From NCBI GenBank assembly GCA_001556025.1, contig LSIB01000163.1, positions 124,001-188,000 of the forward strand: a DNA stretch of 64,000 nucleotides, read 5' to 3'. The notes under the pieces were generated by a model. It saw nothing but the letters and a program-made list of their open reading frames with translations. It had not been told where the DNA came from and did not search any database. The stretch's first letter is position 1; each line of letters opens with the position of its first letter. This document shows positions 54,705-64,000 of the stretch, in pieces. The position numbers were made by a program, and so were the translations under genes. Source of the stretch: Rhizobiales bacterium CCH3-A5. GTDB lineage: Bacteria; Pseudomonadota; Alphaproteobacteria; Rhizobiales; Beijerinckiaceae.

Positions 54705-56292
54705 CTTCGCCGCCCATCGGACGGATCAAGGCGGCGATGTGTGCTGCCTCGTCGTCCGTGAGACCATAGCGGGCATTGATTTCCGCGTCGGTCCAGTTGC
54801 GGTCCCATGTCTGCACCGGCACCCAGCGGTACATCGACCGAAACACATGCTGCGCCGGCTTGCGCAAGGAGACCAAGAAGCGCGCGAACCGGGTGTTCAG
54901 GTACGACCGCACACTAGACGCTTCATCCTGTGATTGCAGGGGGCCGGCGACGAGATACGTCTGCGTGCAGACTGATCCGGGCTCGCCGATCATCGGCGGC
55001 CCTAGGACTAGGTCGACGCCGTTCCGCTCGCGCTCGCGCCCGGAGCCGGCCACCGGTAGAAACAGCTTCCAGACATCGATCAGGTGGGCGTTCTTTGTGA
55101 TTTGGTCGCGTGCCATTGCTCCCTGAACACGCTTGGTCGCGAGATTGGCATAAAGGCGGACTTGGTCTGCCTTCGGAGCCTTGTTCTGGGTGTAGCCGGC
55201 GAAGTTGGTCGCCAGGCCGAACGGCGTGTCGCCGCTGACCAAGCCCTCAAATGAGGTCTCCCCGCGTGCCAGGATCTTGTCGAGGATCTGGGCGGATTGC
55301 TTGTCGCGGACGAAGACGTCGTGCGCGTCGAGGCGTCGTTTGAAAGGTCCGATTGACTGACCGTTTTTGACGAACGTGGCAGCACATGAACCTGGTTCGT
55401 CTCGGTCCCACAGGAAATAGCACACGCCTCCGCCGATACCGACGGTGGGGAAGACGTCCTTGGCGTTCTCGTAGTCGACGAGGACGCGCGTCCGGCTATC
55501 GGCGAGGAACGTGGCGCGGAAATCGGCGAGTCCGCGGCCGCCGGCCATCCACCGTGAGGGGATGACCATCGTGAGGTAGCGTGGACCGAGCTTCATGGCC
55601 TGCTCGACGAAATGTTGGTAGATCGGCGAGTCGTTGGTGCCGCCGCCTCCGCCGGTCATCTGGTAAGGCGGATTTCCAATGATCACGTCGAACTGCATGG
55701 GTACTCCGAACAGCTCGTCGATCCGAGCTTTGATGTCGTCAGTGTGAATGAACGCATAGGCATGGGTCTCGAGGGCGTCTCCGCGGTCCGACACGCTTCT
55801 GCTGGCTCCGCAGAACCGGCAGCGGCCATCGTTCCAATCATGCTCGAGACGCTCGAACCAGATATGGCCAGCGGGGGCGACCAAGCTCTTGGCGATCGAA
55901 TGCGGACCAGTTGCGTCTTTGGAGCAATAGAGCGAGCGCCTGGTCATCATGCTTGTCAGTTCGGTCGTCGCGATGCCGAAGACCTGGCGCGTCAGAATAT
56001 GATCGACACGAGCCTGGAGGTCTGGAATCTGTTCCTCGAGGCCTCGAATGAGCCGCGTCGCGATCTCCCTCAGGAACACTCCCGACTTCGTGCATGGGTC
56101 GAGAAAGCGCGCTGTCGGGTCCGCGAAGAGGTTGGCTCCCCCGTTGCCAGCCGCCCATGCAGCTGCGAGCGTGTCGAGCATCTGGTTCGCGAAGTCCGGA
56201 GGCGTGAACACCTCGTCGTTCGACAGGTTTGCGATGCACGACAGCACGTCGGGGTTGCGCCGTCGCAGCGCGAAGGGGGCTTGCTGCGTCAT
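54697..56292 (-). CDS. Eco57I-type DNA adenine methyltransferase
   Basis: 531 residues. The SAM motif I region is FLDPCTKSGVF (63-73), and the catalytic motif IV is N207-P-P-Y210 in FDVIIGNPPYQMTG, typical of N6-adenine methyltransferases of the Eco57I group. A four-cysteine knuckle (YCSKDA... and CRFCGAS) may bind zinc. The downstream part probably recognises the DNA target. It overlaps the neighbouring gene at each end (4 bp upstream, 8 bp downstream), so the three genes are one translationally coupled unit. Confidence 0.88.
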
Positions 56293-56939
56293 GCGGCCTC
56301 GTCGGCGTCCTCGGGCGTGGCGGCGAGCGCGTCGATGGTCATCGGCTCGTAGCTGCGTAGCGGCGTGAAGATCTCGTGTTGGCCGAGCTTGGCGAAGAGG
56401 GAGTCTTCCTTCTTGAAGGATGACGTGCCGGTGAGGACATCAAGGCGGAAGTCACGCCTCTGGAAGCGGCCCTTCCCGAGGTATCCCCATTCGGCGAAGA
56501 TGATGGCGGAGCCGTCAATCGCCTTCATCGACAGGGCGTCGCCCTGGATGATGTTGACGTTCAGGACGTGCTTGGCGGCCGCGATGGTCGAGGCTGGATC
56601 TTCCGGGCGTGTGTAGTCGCGGAACAGATCAAGCATGTTCGCGCGGCATTCCCGCGCGTTGTCTGCGAGCAGTTCGATGCCGTAGCAGCTCATGAGGGCG
56701 AGCAGCGCGAAATGCCGTCGCTCGAAGGGGTTTCGGCCGTAGCGTCGTTCCACCGCGTCGAGCTTGCGACCCAGCACCGAGACGGTGAAGTGGCCGGTGC
56801 CGCAGGCCGGCTCCAGGAAGCGGGACTCGATGCGTTCCGCCTCGGCCTTGACCAGATCGAGCATGGCGTCGACCATCCAAGGCGGGGTGAAGACCTCGCC
56901 ATGGTCGCTGACTCTTTTCTTGGACTTGATCAGGCTCAT
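56289..56939 (-). CDS. N-6 DNA methylase-like subunit (motif I only)
   Basis: 216 residues starting MSLIKSKKRVSDHGEVFTPPWMVDAML. The SAM motif is FLEPACGTGHF (41-51), and NIIQGDAL (about 129-136) follows. Where NPPY would be expected there is IIFAEWGYLGKGRFQRRDF, a segment I recognise as conserved in restriction-type 'subunit M' proteins, so this is probably a partner of the Eco57I-type enzyme rather than a full methyltransferase. A longer frame upstream to 57095 is possible but lacks family features. First gene of the three-gene unit. Confidence 0.78.
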   Translation of the reverse strand: MSLIKSKKRVSDHGEVFTPPWMVDAMLDLVKAEAERIESRFLEPACGTGHFTVSVLGRKLDAVERRYGRNPFERRHFALLALMSCYGIELLADNARECRANMLDLFRDYTRPEDPASTIAAAKHVLNVNIIQGDALSMKAIDGSAIIFAEWGYLGKGRFQRRDFRLDVLTGTSSFKKEDSLFAKLGQHEIFTPLRSYEPMTIDALAATPEDADEAA

Positions 56940-57142
56940 GCCGATCGATTTCCGAACAAGAGGGCTACGCGAATCGATTCCGGGCACATACGTCGAGCTA
57001 AGCAAGGTTTGCGTTTTGTTCCTAGCGGTTTTGACGTCAGGACGTGCCGCTATCACCAAAATTGGTGAAGAAGCCTTGGAAGCAGATTGACGCATGCTCG
57101 CGGTCTTTCATTTTAGCATGGAATGCGCGGATGGCGGGAGGG

Positions 57143-57727
57143 TCAGCGCTCGATACCGCCTCCGGACCTCGTCGCGGCCTTCTTCCGGTGCCGCGCCTCG
57201 CGCTCGTTGTACTCGCCGACGAAGTCGTTCACGCGATCGACGAACTCGTCGAGGCTCGGGCCGCGCCGTGGCGCCGGCTTCCATGCCTCGCTGTCGCGGT
57301 CCGTGGCCCAGGCGTCGGGCAGGCAGTGACGCTTGAGCGTCTTGGCGAGGTCGGCGGGCTCGGTGATGAATCGGGTCAGGCCCAGCGTGATGAGGCGCTT
57401 GTCAATCCGCTTGGCGAGGGTCAGATCGCCGATCGCCGGCAGCTCGAACCAGCCGGTGAAGCCCTCCAGATACGTCGCGGTCGCGTCGTCGACGAAGCGA
57501 GTGCCGAGTTCCTCCGTCTCAATGCCATCGAGCGGGAACGCCTCTCGGCGCGCCATGCCGGCCGACAGCTTGAGGATGTCGCTCGGCTCGACGGCGAATG
57601 TCGCGATCCGTGCCTCAATGTGGAAGTCCGGCCGACGTTTCGTCGGATTGCCGAGAACCTCGTCTTCCAAGCGCCAGGCGCTGTAGAGGCCGATCAGGTT
57701 CCGCGGGCTTGGCGAGGTCTGGTTCAC
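57143..57727 (-). CDS. hypothetical protein (194 residues)
   Basis: I do not recognise this protein. It starts at a GTG, reads NLIGLYSAWRLEDEVLG at the N terminus, has a central helical part, and ends LDEFVDRVNDFVGEYNEREARHRKK, a charged helix followed by a basic tail. The last stretch faintly resembles the LdEf...YN.R.H segment near the end of DDE transposases, but nothing else supports that. It lies between the restriction-type genes and an ISL3 transposase on the same strand and could belong to either, or be a remnant. Confidence 0.5.
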   Translation of the reverse strand: MNQTSPSPRNLIGLYSAWRLEDEVLGNPTKRRPDFHIEARIATFAVEPSDILKLSAGMARREAFPLDGIETEELGTRFVDDATATYLEGFTGWFELPAIGDLTLAKRIDKRLITLGLTRFITEPADLAKTLKRHCLPDAWATDRDSEAWKPAPRRGPSLDEFVDRVNDFVGEYNEREARHRKKAATRSGGGIER

Positions 57728-57776
57728 AGGGTTCTCCGGGGTCGTCCCCCAATGCTCGATCCCTGCTTCTCCACTA

Positions 57777-59171
57777 TCAGGCTGGCGTGTCCTCCGTCGT
57801 CTTGGTCACTTCAGCCAGCCACTGACCCAGCTCCGCTTTGAACTCGGCGATCGTGCGCCGACGGTAGACGGTCTTCCCCGGGATGAGCACTCGCTCATAG
57901 ACGACGTCACGATCTTCAGCGCCGAACACCATGAACGACATCGAGTCGCTGGGCCGGCGCTGCTTGCGGCGGATTGAGGACCGGCCTTTCGTCGTGACCT
58001 CCTTGTAGAGGAGGCGCGCCCGCAGGATCTCGAAGCTGTACCCGCGTCCCTGCCGGTCGATCTGCCGGATCGCCGCGTTGACGCCCTCGGTGAAGCCGTT
58101 CGTGAACGGGTTCTCGAAGTAGGCGAGGATCTCAGGACGCCAGTTCTTGACGATGCTGATCAGGGCTTTGAAGTCGTTGTCGAGATGGGAGGGTATCCTT
58201 CTGAGGCATTCGCCGAGGAGGCGGTCGGCTTCAGCGCGGTCCTGCCCTTCATAGAGCGACGAGAGCCGCTCCTTCGTCTCGTAGGCGGCCCGTAGGTCGG
58301 GAAACTGGGCGAGCCAGGGGCGAACCCGTTCCCATTCCTCATCCGTCAGCGACTTCTCCCGCGTGAGCAGGAGGAACCGCTCGTCTTTCAAGCGGATCTT
58401 CTGGTCGTGGCTCAAGCTGCGACCGGTGCGCTTCCTGATTTCGTCCAGACCATTCTGGGCGAAGCGGACGACGTGGAACTTGTCCACGACGACAGGGCGC
58501 CCGGGGAAATGTGTGCGCGCGAGATCATGGTAGGCGCGCCACATGTCGGCAACGACGACCTTGACGCGATCCTTCCCCGGCAAGGCCCCGAAATAGGGGT
58601 CGAGGTAGTCCTTCGTGCGCGATGGGAGGAGGTCGAAGACCTTTTTCGCCTCCAGGTCCGTGAGGACGCAGAGCACGTCCTTGAGGTGGATCTCGTCGAT
58701 CCCCAGGACGCGCGGCGTCTCGGGACGGTCATGGCGCTCCATCAGCCCGACGAAGTCCTTGAAGACGGTCCGGATGGTGCTCTCGTCGAGGCCGACGTCG
58801 TCGGCGACGCTGTAGTTCGTGTCCTTCAGGCAGCGTTTCTCGATGAATTTGCGCAGCCGCCGCGTCATCAGACGGTCATCGTCCAGGGACGGGATCTTTT
58901 CCATCCAGGTGTTGCCGCACGCGCTGCATTTGAAGCGGTCGCGCTTCAGCCTGAGAACGGTCGGCGTGCCGTGCGGAATGTCGCGAAATTCTTGTTCGAC
59001 GGGGCCATGCTTATGAACCAAGCGGGGTTCTGCCGAGCACGACGGACAAGCTGGCCTATCCAAGACCGACTTGACCACGATCAGCTTCTCATCGGGATGA
59101 GAGATGACGGTCACTGTGCTGAGGTCTGGAAGACCGAGCATGTCGGTCAATGACGGGATATGGATATTCAT
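57777..59171 (-). CDS. ISL3 family transposase
   Basis: 464 residues. The N-terminal zinc ribbon has C42-x2-C45 and C82-x2-C85 (CPSC, CSAC), followed by a helix-turn-helix (SVADDVGLDESTIRTVFKDF) and the DDE domain with D159 (GIDEIHLKD), D209 (VVADMWRAY) and E362 (GFTEGVNAAIRQIDRQGRGY). All catalytic residues are present, so it may be active. I could not place the ends of the element with confidence; CCCCC-containing segments on both sides (near 57745 and 59190) are the only hint of terminal repeats. Confidence 0.92.
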   Translation of the reverse strand: MNIHIPSLTDMLGLPDLSTVTVISHPDEKLIVVKSVLDRPACPSCSAEPRLVHKHGPVEQEFRDIPHGTPTVLRLKRDRFKCSACGNTWMEKIPSLDDDRLMTRRLRKFIEKRCLKDTNYSVADDVGLDESTIRTVFKDFVGLMERHDRPETPRVLGIDEIHLKDVLCVLTDLEAKKVFDLLPSRTKDYLDPYFGALPGKDRVKVVVADMWRAYHDLARTHFPGRPVVVDKFHVVRFAQNGLDEIRKRTGRSLSHDQKIRLKDERFLLLTREKSLTDEEWERVRPWLAQFPDLRAAYETKERLSSLYEGQDRAEADRLLGECLRRIPSHLDNDFKALISIVKNWRPEILAYFENPFTNGFTEGVNAAIRQIDRQGRGYSFEILRARLLYKEVTTKGRSSIRRKQRRPSDSMSFMVFGAEDRDVVYERVLIPGKTVYRRRTIAEFKAELGQWLAEVTKTTEDTPA

Positions 59172-59490
59172 TGGTCGACCATGGCATTACGGGGGTAACC
59201 AACATGCTACCCGGTGTCCCACAGCCCATCCCGCAGACGACCTATCGTTAACGTATCAAATTTTATCTATTCCACGCGGCATCCCGCATATCCAAATTTT
59301 CCAGTGAGGGCAGAACGCTTTTAGCTTCGCAACTGAAACACCGCCGTCGTCCCGGACGCAGCGAAGCGGAGCTCCGGGATCCATCATAGGGCACCGTCGT
59401 TCTCTAGGATGGATCCCGGATCTGCGCCGCTTCGCGCCTTGTCCGGGATGACGGGTGTGGTTCCAATCCACTACCCAAGGAACGACCGCC
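59172..59490. other. intergenic region right of the ISL3 transposase
   Basis: No gene is seen. The first half (to about 59340) is AT-richer than its surroundings and probably includes the right end of the ISL3 element. The second half is filled by the inverted repeat at 59344-59454. The aldo/keto reductase promoter must lie within or just after that repeat. Confidence 0.5.
59344..59454. repeat. 111-bp inverted repeat (BIME-like)
   Basis: CCGTCGTCCCGGACG... and ...TTGTCCGGGATGACGG are reverse complements at the ends; GAGCTCCGGGATCCAT and ATGGATCCCGGATC pair inside. This is the TCCCGGACGC-type repeat of this order, in two opposed copies. Confidence 0.85.
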
Positions 59491-60468
59491 ATGCAGACCC
59501 GCAACCTCGGCCCTCTGACCGTCTCCGCCATCGGGCTCGGCTGCATGAGCATGACGCCGATCTATGGCGAGCCCGACCCGGCGGAAGCGGCCGCCACCAT
59601 CCACCGCGCCGCCGAGCGTGGCGTGACGCTGATCGACACGGCCGACGCCTATAACTTCGGGGCTAACGAGGAACTGGTCGGCAAGGCGGTTTCTCCGATC
59701 CGCGACAAGGTCGTGCTGGCGACCAAGTTCGGCAACATCCGACTGCCGGACGGCACCGCCGAGGTCAATGGCAAGCCGGATTACGTGCCGCAGGCCTGCG
59801 ATCTCAGCCTGAAGCGGCTCGGCGTCGAGCACATCGACCTCTATTACGCCCACCGTATCGACCCGGGCGTGCCGATCGAGGAGACGGTCGGTGCGATGGC
59901 CCGCCTCGTCGAGGCCGGCAAGGTCCGCCATCTCGGCCTGTCGGAGGCCTCTGTCGCAACCCTGCGCCGCGCCCATGCGGTGCATCCGATCGCGGCGCTC
60001 CAGACCGAGTACTCGCTCTGGACCCGCGATCCGGAAGACGGGTTGCTGGCGGCCTGCGAGGAACTCGGCATCGGCTTCGTCGCCTACAGTCCGCTCGGCC
60101 GGGGCTTTCTCACCGGCACGATCGACAGCCTGGAGGCGCTGGGAGCCAAGGACCGCCGCCGTGACATGCCGCGCTTCCAGGGCGAGAACCTGACGCATAA
60201 CCTGGCCATGCTAGAAACCCTGCGCGAGGCCGCCACTCAGCAGGGCTGCACGCCGGCGCAACTCGCCATCGTCTGGCTGCTGTCGCGAAAGCCCTTCGTC
60301 GTGCCGCTGCCGGGCTCCAAGCAAAGGCGCTGGCTCGATCAGAACGCCGACGCGGTGGCGCTGTCGGTTCCGCCCGCAGTGTTGGCCAAACTCGACGCCG
60401 CCTTCGCGCCGGGCCGGACGGCCGGCACGCGCTACCCCGCCGCCCAGATGAAGCGCGTCGGCATCTGA
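59491..60468 (+). CDS. aldo/keto reductase
   Basis: A 325-residue NADPH-dependent aldo/keto reductase of the AKR13/YhdN-like group. Seen are [14 protein letters not shown], the catalytic Asp and Tyr in [18 protein letters not shown], Lys in VLATKFG, and His in [10 protein letters not shown]. The C-terminal [14 protein letters not shown] binds NADP. The start is the ATG of [19 protein letters not shown] after CAAGGAACG. Confidence 0.95.
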   Translation: MQTRNLGPLTVSAIGLGCMSMTPIYGEPDPAEAAATIHRAAERGVTLIDTADAYNFGANEELVGKAVSPIRDKVVLATKFGNIRLPDGTAEVNGKPDYVPQACDLSLKRLGVEHIDLYYAHRIDPGVPIEETVGAMARLVEAGKVRHLGLSEASVATLRRAHAVHPIAALQTEYSLWTRDPEDGLLAACEELGIGFVAYSPLGRGFLTGTIDSLEALGAKDRRRDMPRFQGENLTHNLAMLETLREAATQQGCTPAQLAIVWLLSRKPFVVPLPGSKQRRWLDQNADAVALSVPPAVLAKLDAAFAPGRTAGTRYPAAQMKRVGI

Positions 60469-60577
60469 CGCGATCCCGGCATGGCGGCATGCGGCGCAGC
60501 GCATGGACCAGCCGCATGATCGCTGCTCAACTGCCGCCGTTGCCGGCCTTCGCGCCGGCGCCACGGGAGCGGCAGGG

Positions 60578-61549
60578 ATGAAAGTGGCCATCGTCGGGGC
60601 GGGCGCGATCGGAGGCGTCGTCGCTTGGCATCTGCGCAAGGCGGGGCAGGATCCGGTCGTCGTGGCGCGCCCCGCGACCGCAGCCCTGCTCTCCAGCGAA
60701 GGCCTGACGCTGGAGACCGGCGGAACGTCGCAGACGCTCGCCATCCGCGCCACGAGCGACGCCACCGCGCTTGGGCCGCAGGACCTCGTCACGGTCGGCT
60801 ACAAGGCGCATGACTGGGCGGGAGGGCTCGATCTGCTCAGGCCGCTTATCGGGCCAGAAACCCTGGTCGTGCCGATGCTGAACGGCATCCCCTGGTGGTA
60901 TCTCGACGGGCTCGACCCGCGCTTCGGCGACACGCGACTGGCTGCGGTCGATCCTATCGGGGCGCTCGCGGCGGCGATTCCGACGGCACAGGTTCTCGGC
61001 TGCGTCGTCTATGTCGGCTCCAATCGCCCGGCGCCGAACCGCATCGACTGGAACGGCCGCAAGCGCCTGATCCTCGGCGAACCGCGCTCAGCCGCGACAC
61101 CGCGCCTGCGCGAGGTCGTAGACCTGCTCAAGGCCGGCGGCATCGACGCAGAGGCGACGGACGACATCCGCTCCGCCGTCTGGCACAAGCTCTTGGGCAA
61201 CGCCGCTTTCAACCCGATCTCGGCCGTCACGGCTGCGACGATCGACGTGATCGCCGGCGATCCGCCGCTGCGGGCGCTGGCCAAGTCGATCATGAACGAG
61301 TGCATCGCGGTGGCGCGGGCGCTCGGCGTCGACGACCTCCCTGACCCCGACCAGCGCCTGCAGATGCCGCCGACCATGGTCGGGGTCAAAACCTCGATGC
61401 TGCAGGACATGGAGGCCGGACGCCCGCTGGAACTCGGCGCGATCGTTTCCGCGATCTGCGAGCTGGGCCGCCGCACGCAGGTGCCGACGCCGCTGCTCGA
61501 CGCCATCGACGCGCTCGCGGCCGCGAGCTGGCGACAGCGCTGGAGCTAG
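60578..61549 (+). CDS. ketopantoate reductase (ApbA/PanE) family protein
   Basis: 323 residues. The Rossmann motif GAGAIGG lies at the N terminus, and the catalytic Lys is in VWHKLLGNAAFNPISAVT; the C-terminal PTMVGVKTSMLQDMEAGRPLELGAI is the PanE signature. It would reduce 2-dehydropantoate with NADPH, but many paralogues act on other 2-oxo acids, and there are no pantothenate genes nearby. The start is preceded by a strong GGGAGCGGCAGGG. It is convergent with the ABC ATPase gene, 17 bp away. Confidence 0.9.
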   Translation: MKVAIVGAGAIGGVVAWHLRKAGQDPVVVARPATAALLSSEGLTLETGGTSQTLAIRATSDATALGPQDLVTVGYKAHDWAGGLDLLRPLIGPETLVVPMLNGIPWWYLDGLDPRFGDTRLAAVDPIGALAAAIPTAQVLGCVVYVGSNRPAPNRIDWNGRKRLILGEPRSAATPRLREVVDLLKAGGIDAEATDDIRSAVWHKLLGNAAFNPISAVTAATIDVIAGDPPLRALAKSIMNECIAVARALGVDDLPDPDQRLQMPPTMVGVKTSMLQDMEAGRPLELGAIVSAICELGRRTQVPTPLLDAIDALAAASWRQRWS

Positions 61550-61566
61550 ATTTCAGACCTCTGCGC

Positions 61567-62346
61567 TCACTTCAGACTGTTCGACAGAAAGCCCTGCAAC
61601 CGCTCGCTTGCGGGCCGCGTCAGCACCTCGGCGGGCGCGCCCTCCTCCTCCACCACCCCGCGATGCAGGAAGATCACCCGGCTCGCCACCTCGCGCGCAA
61701 AACCCATCTCATGAGTGACGACCAGCATAGTGCGGCCTTCTTCCGCCAGCGAGCGCATCACCCGCAGCACCTCGCCGACCAGTTCGGGGTCGAGCGCCGA
61801 GGTCGGCTCGTCGAACAGCATGACCTCGGGCTCCATGGCGAGCGCGCGGGCGATGGCGACGCGCTGCTGCTCGCCCCCCGACATATGCGCCGGATAGGCG
61901 TCCTTGCGGTGCGAGACGCCGACGCGGGCGAGATAGCGCTCGGCGCGCTCGACGGCTTCGGCCTTCGTCAGACCGAGCACGCGGATCGGCGCTTCGATGA
62001 CGTTTTCCAGCGCCGTCATATGGGCCCACAGGTTGAACTGCTGAAACACCATGGCAAGCCTGGCCCGGATGCGCTGGAGCTGCGCCGGATCGGCGGCGCT
62101 GAGTTCGCCCTTGCGGTCGGGCGTCAGGCGCAGCTCCTCGCCGCTAACGACGATGCGCCCGGCATTGGGCCTCTCCAGCAGGTTGAGACAGCGCAGCACC
62201 GTGCTTTTCCCGGAGCCCGAGGAGCCGATCATGGCGATGACGTCGCCGGAGTTCGCGGCGAGCGAGACGCCTTTCAAAACCTCGACCGCGCCAAAGCTCT
62301 TGCGCAGGCCTTCGGCGCGGAGTTTTTCCTGTTGCATCATGTCCAC
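61567..62346 (-). CDS. polar amino acid ABC transporter ATP-binding protein
   Basis: A 259-residue ATPase of the HisP/GlnQ/OccP group. Walker A is GSSGSGKST, the signature [15 protein letters not shown], Walker [21 protein letters not shown] and the H-loop VVTHEMGFA. It is the last gene of a minus-strand operon with the permease and the AstE/AspA-like hydrolase; three bases separate it from the latter. Confidence 0.95.
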   Translation of the reverse strand: MDMMQQEKLRAEGLRKSFGAVEVLKGVSLAANSGDVIAMIGSSGSGKSTVLRCLNLLERPNAGRIVVSGEELRLTPDRKGELSAADPAQLQRIRARLAMVFQQFNLWAHMTALENVIEAPIRVLGLTKAEAVERAERYLARVGVSHRKDAYPAHMSGGEQQRVAIARALAMEPEVMLFDEPTSALDPELVGEVLRVMRSLAEEGRTMLVVTHEMGFAREVASRVIFLHRGVVEEEGAPAEVLTRPASERLQGFLSNSLK

Positions 62347-62349
62347 CCT

Positions 62350-63465
62350 TCAGGGGCTCAGGAGCTTGCCGCTGCGCTTGGCGCTCGTGCCCGCGACCTT
62401 GCCGAGCCGTTTGCCCGGCGTGGCGAAGCGGAGCGACGAGCGCGCATAGAACACGCCATCCGATTGCGTCGCGACTTCGGTTGCCTCTCCGGTGAGCGGG
62501 TCGATGATCTCGGCGATGACCTCGCCGGCCGACACGCTCTCGCCGACCTCGCGCCGATAGATCAGAATGCCCGAACTCGGCGCGGTGATCGGCTCCGAGG
62601 CTTCGAGCGCGGTCGGGCGGCATAGGGCCTCCGGCAGCGCCGGCGGCCCGCCGGCGATCACGCCGGCATGACGCAGAAAGGCGAGGATCGCGGCGGCGTC
62701 GCGATCGGCCATGGCGTGGTCGACATCGCGCTGGCCGCGCAGTTCGACCGTCACCGAGTGGCAGCCGAAGAGCACAGGCAGATGGGGGACGGCGCGGGCG
62801 AGTTCGGCCCATGGCCGGCTCAGCGCCTCGTCGAACGGATCGCCGCCCGAAACCTCCGCCAGCAGCACGGCGCGCGCACCCAGATGCGCCGTCAGCGGCG
62901 CGAAGGTCTCGGCCGACGCGGTATGGGTATAGAGATGCATCGCGGCTTCTGCGTCGCAATGCAGGTCGAGCACGAGATCGGCCGGCAGAGCGAGCCCGAG
63001 CAGCGTCGTCTTCAGATGTTCGGCCGCAGTGAGCGCCGGCCGCGCGTCCAGTTCCTCGATGAGCGCCTGCCGGATGAGCGCGGCATTAGCCTCCGGTTCA
63101 TAGCCGAGCCTGTCGCCGATCCGCGCGATCAGGCCTTCGCCCAGCGCCGGAAAATCGCGGTTGAAATTGCCGCCGTCACTGAGCGAAAAGCGCCCGACCG
63201 GCTGGCCCAGCACCTGCTGGCCCAGGCCCAGCGGATTGGCGACGGGCACGAGCACGACCTCGCCGATGAGATCGCCCGCCGCCTCGATCGCGACGAGTTC
63301 GCGACGCAGGCTCTGGGCGCAGATCATGCCGGGAATCTCATCGGCATGGAGCGCAGCCTGGATGTAGACGCAGGGACGCGCGCCCTGCCGTCCGAAGCGA
63401 TGGACAGTCAGGTGATGGCTCGTGCCGGGGCTGCCGGCGGGAATGGCGTAGCTATCGGTGATCAT
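62350..63465 (-). CDS. succinylglutamate desuccinylase / aspartoacylase family protein
   Basis: A 371-residue zinc carboxypeptidase-like hydrolase of the M14 AstE/AspA group. Zinc ligands are in the HADE motif (QAALHADEIPG) and the downstream His in LVLDLHCD; RDFP and the Glu region complete the site. The C-terminal 80 residues (EPITAPSSGILIYRREVGESVSAGEVIAEIIDPLTG) look like a lipoyl/biotinyl-type beta barrel, normal for this group. It lies inside an amino acid ABC operon, so it probably deacylates an imported N-acyl amino acid. Confidence 0.9.
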   Translation of the reverse strand: MITDSYAIPAGSPGTSHHLTVHRFGRQGARPCVYIQAALHADEIPGMICAQSLRRELVAIEAAGDLIGEVVLVPVANPLGLGQQVLGQPVGRFSLSDGGNFNRDFPALGEGLIARIGDRLGYEPEANAALIRQALIEELDARPALTAAEHLKTTLLGLALPADLVLDLHCDAEAAMHLYTHTASAETFAPLTAHLGARAVLLAEVSGGDPFDEALSRPWAELARAVPHLPVLFGCHSVTVELRGQRDVDHAMADRDAAAILAFLRHAGVIAGGPPALPEALCRPTALEASEPITAPSSGILIYRREVGESVSAGEVIAEIIDPLTGEATEVATQSDGVFYARSSLRFATPGKRLGKVAGTSAKRSGKLLSP

Positions 63466-63469
63466 GGGT

Positions 63470-64000
63470 TCAGGCCGGCGTCATTTCGGTAGGTCTGGTG
63501 TCGGCGGATTTTGGCCGCAGATGCTTGAGGAAGCGCCCTTCGAGCAGCTTGACGATGCCGACGAGCGTAAAGGTGATGACGAAGTAGAACACCGCCACCA
63601 TGCCAAAAGCTTCCAGCGGCGCGAGGCTGTTGTAATAGACGTCGCGCGCGGTGCGGGTGAGCTCGACGATGGTGACGGCGCTGGCGATCGAGGTCGCGTG
63701 CATCACCATGACGAGTTCGTTGCCATATTGCGGCAGCGCCCGGCGGATCGCGCTCGGCAGCAGGATGCGACGGTAGATCGACGTGGTAGAGAGGCCGAGA
63801 CTGCGCGCCGCCTCCAGCTCGCCGTTCGGAGTCTGGCGCAGCGCGCCGGCCAGGATCTCGGTCGTATAGGCGGTCGAGTTCAGCGCGAAGGCGAGCCAGG
63901 CGCAGAACCAGGCGTTGCGGAACAGCGGCCAGGCGGCGCTCTCGCGCAACCATTCGAACTGCGCCAGCCCGAAATAGATCATGTAGAGCTGCACCAGCAG
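63470..64000 (-). CDS. polar amino acid ABC transporter permease (partial)
   Basis: The reading frame runs off the right edge (it continues as LLVQLYMIYFG), so the N terminus is missing. The 177 visible residues have three membrane segments and the EAA loop GELEAARSLGLSTTSIYRRILLPSAIRRALP of the HisM/GlnP family. The stop lies four bases before the hydrolase start, so the operon is tight. The binding protein and any second permease must lie beyond the window. Confidence 0.93.
   Translation of the reverse strand: MLVQLYMIYFGLAQFEWLRESAAWPLFRNAWFCAWLAFALNSTAYTTEILAGALRQTPNGELEAARSLGLSTTSIYRRILLPSAIRRALPQYGNELVMVMHATSIASAVTIVELTRTARDVYYNSLAPLEAFGMVAVFYFVITFTLVGIVKLLEGRFLKHLRPKSADTRPTEMTPA

Noticed and set aside
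57727..59250. Exact ends of the ISL3 element
   Set aside because: I looked for terminal inverted repeats and an 8-bp target duplication on both sides; only weak CCCCC-centred similarity was found, so no boundaries are claimed.

Overview
The window is GC-rich DNA from an alphaproteobacterium, most likely of the order Hyphomicrobiales and probably close to Bosea. That placement is inferred from several things. The iron genes follow the rhizobial plan (Irr, Bfd, bacterioferritin, HemP with ICE-type operators rather than Fur/RirA boxes). There is a homospermidine synthase and an MgpS/Suv3-like helicase. The order rsmB, heparinase-like gene, purH is the one usual in this group. Several families of imperfect palindromic intergenic repeats of the Rhizobiales kind are present. 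No sequence search was possible, so the genus is a guess.

Layout. 1-9.6 kb is chromosomal housekeeping: the 3' end of a helicase gene, a small unknown gene coupled to hutD, an SDHAF4-like gene, htpX, rsmB, a heparinase II/III-like gene and purH. 9.7-12.4 kb is an iron block: irr, bfd, bfr, hemP and a MOSC gene, with ICE-like palindromes in front of irr, bfr and hemP. 12.4-14.5 kb holds a two-domain cold-shock protein, a beta carbonic anhydrase, a YggT protein and tRNA-Ala. 15.0-21.0 kb is a catabolic operon: a TRAP transporter, two short-chain dehydrogenases, a DapA-like lyase and a cupin. tRNA-Gly follows. 21.3-24.9 kb holds a YbaK editing protein, a thioredoxin-TPR protein, a LON-domain protein and an MFS transporter. 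Homospermidine synthase (minus strand) is followed, divergently, by a giant 12.3-kb gene for a secreted mosaic protein of 4112 residues.

39.0-46.7 kb, minus strand, is an oxidative catabolic operon. It encodes a GntR/FCD regulator, a fumarylacetoacetate-hydrolase-family enzyme split by an IS110-type element, a TctC-type binding protein, the two subunits of a molybdenum hydroxylase and a ModA-like protein. Divergent from it (47.0-52.1 kb) is an Fbp-type ABC operon with an alpha/beta hydrolase. Palindromes with the half-site ATTGGT lie in front of the hydrolase-family gene, the regulator gene and the ABC operon, which suggests one regulon. 52.2-59.2 kb is an accessory island: a T5orf172-helicase, two overlapping DNA methyltransferase genes, an orphan gene and an ISL3 transposase. 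59.5-64 kb holds an aldo/keto reductase, a ketopantoate-reductase-family gene and part of a polar amino acid ABC operon with an AstE/AspA-like hydrolase.

The most unusual item is the giant gene. It has RTX repeats at its extreme N terminus and, near residues 1176-1567, a complete vanadium-haloperoxidase active-site pattern (K1440, R1447, S1483-G-H1485, R1536, H1542) embedded between Ig-like modules, followed by an LVIVD-type propeller and a long beta-helix. The IS110 insertion is also informative: removing it restores the interrupted reading frame exactly, and the long non-coding left end of the element is where a bridge RNA would lie.
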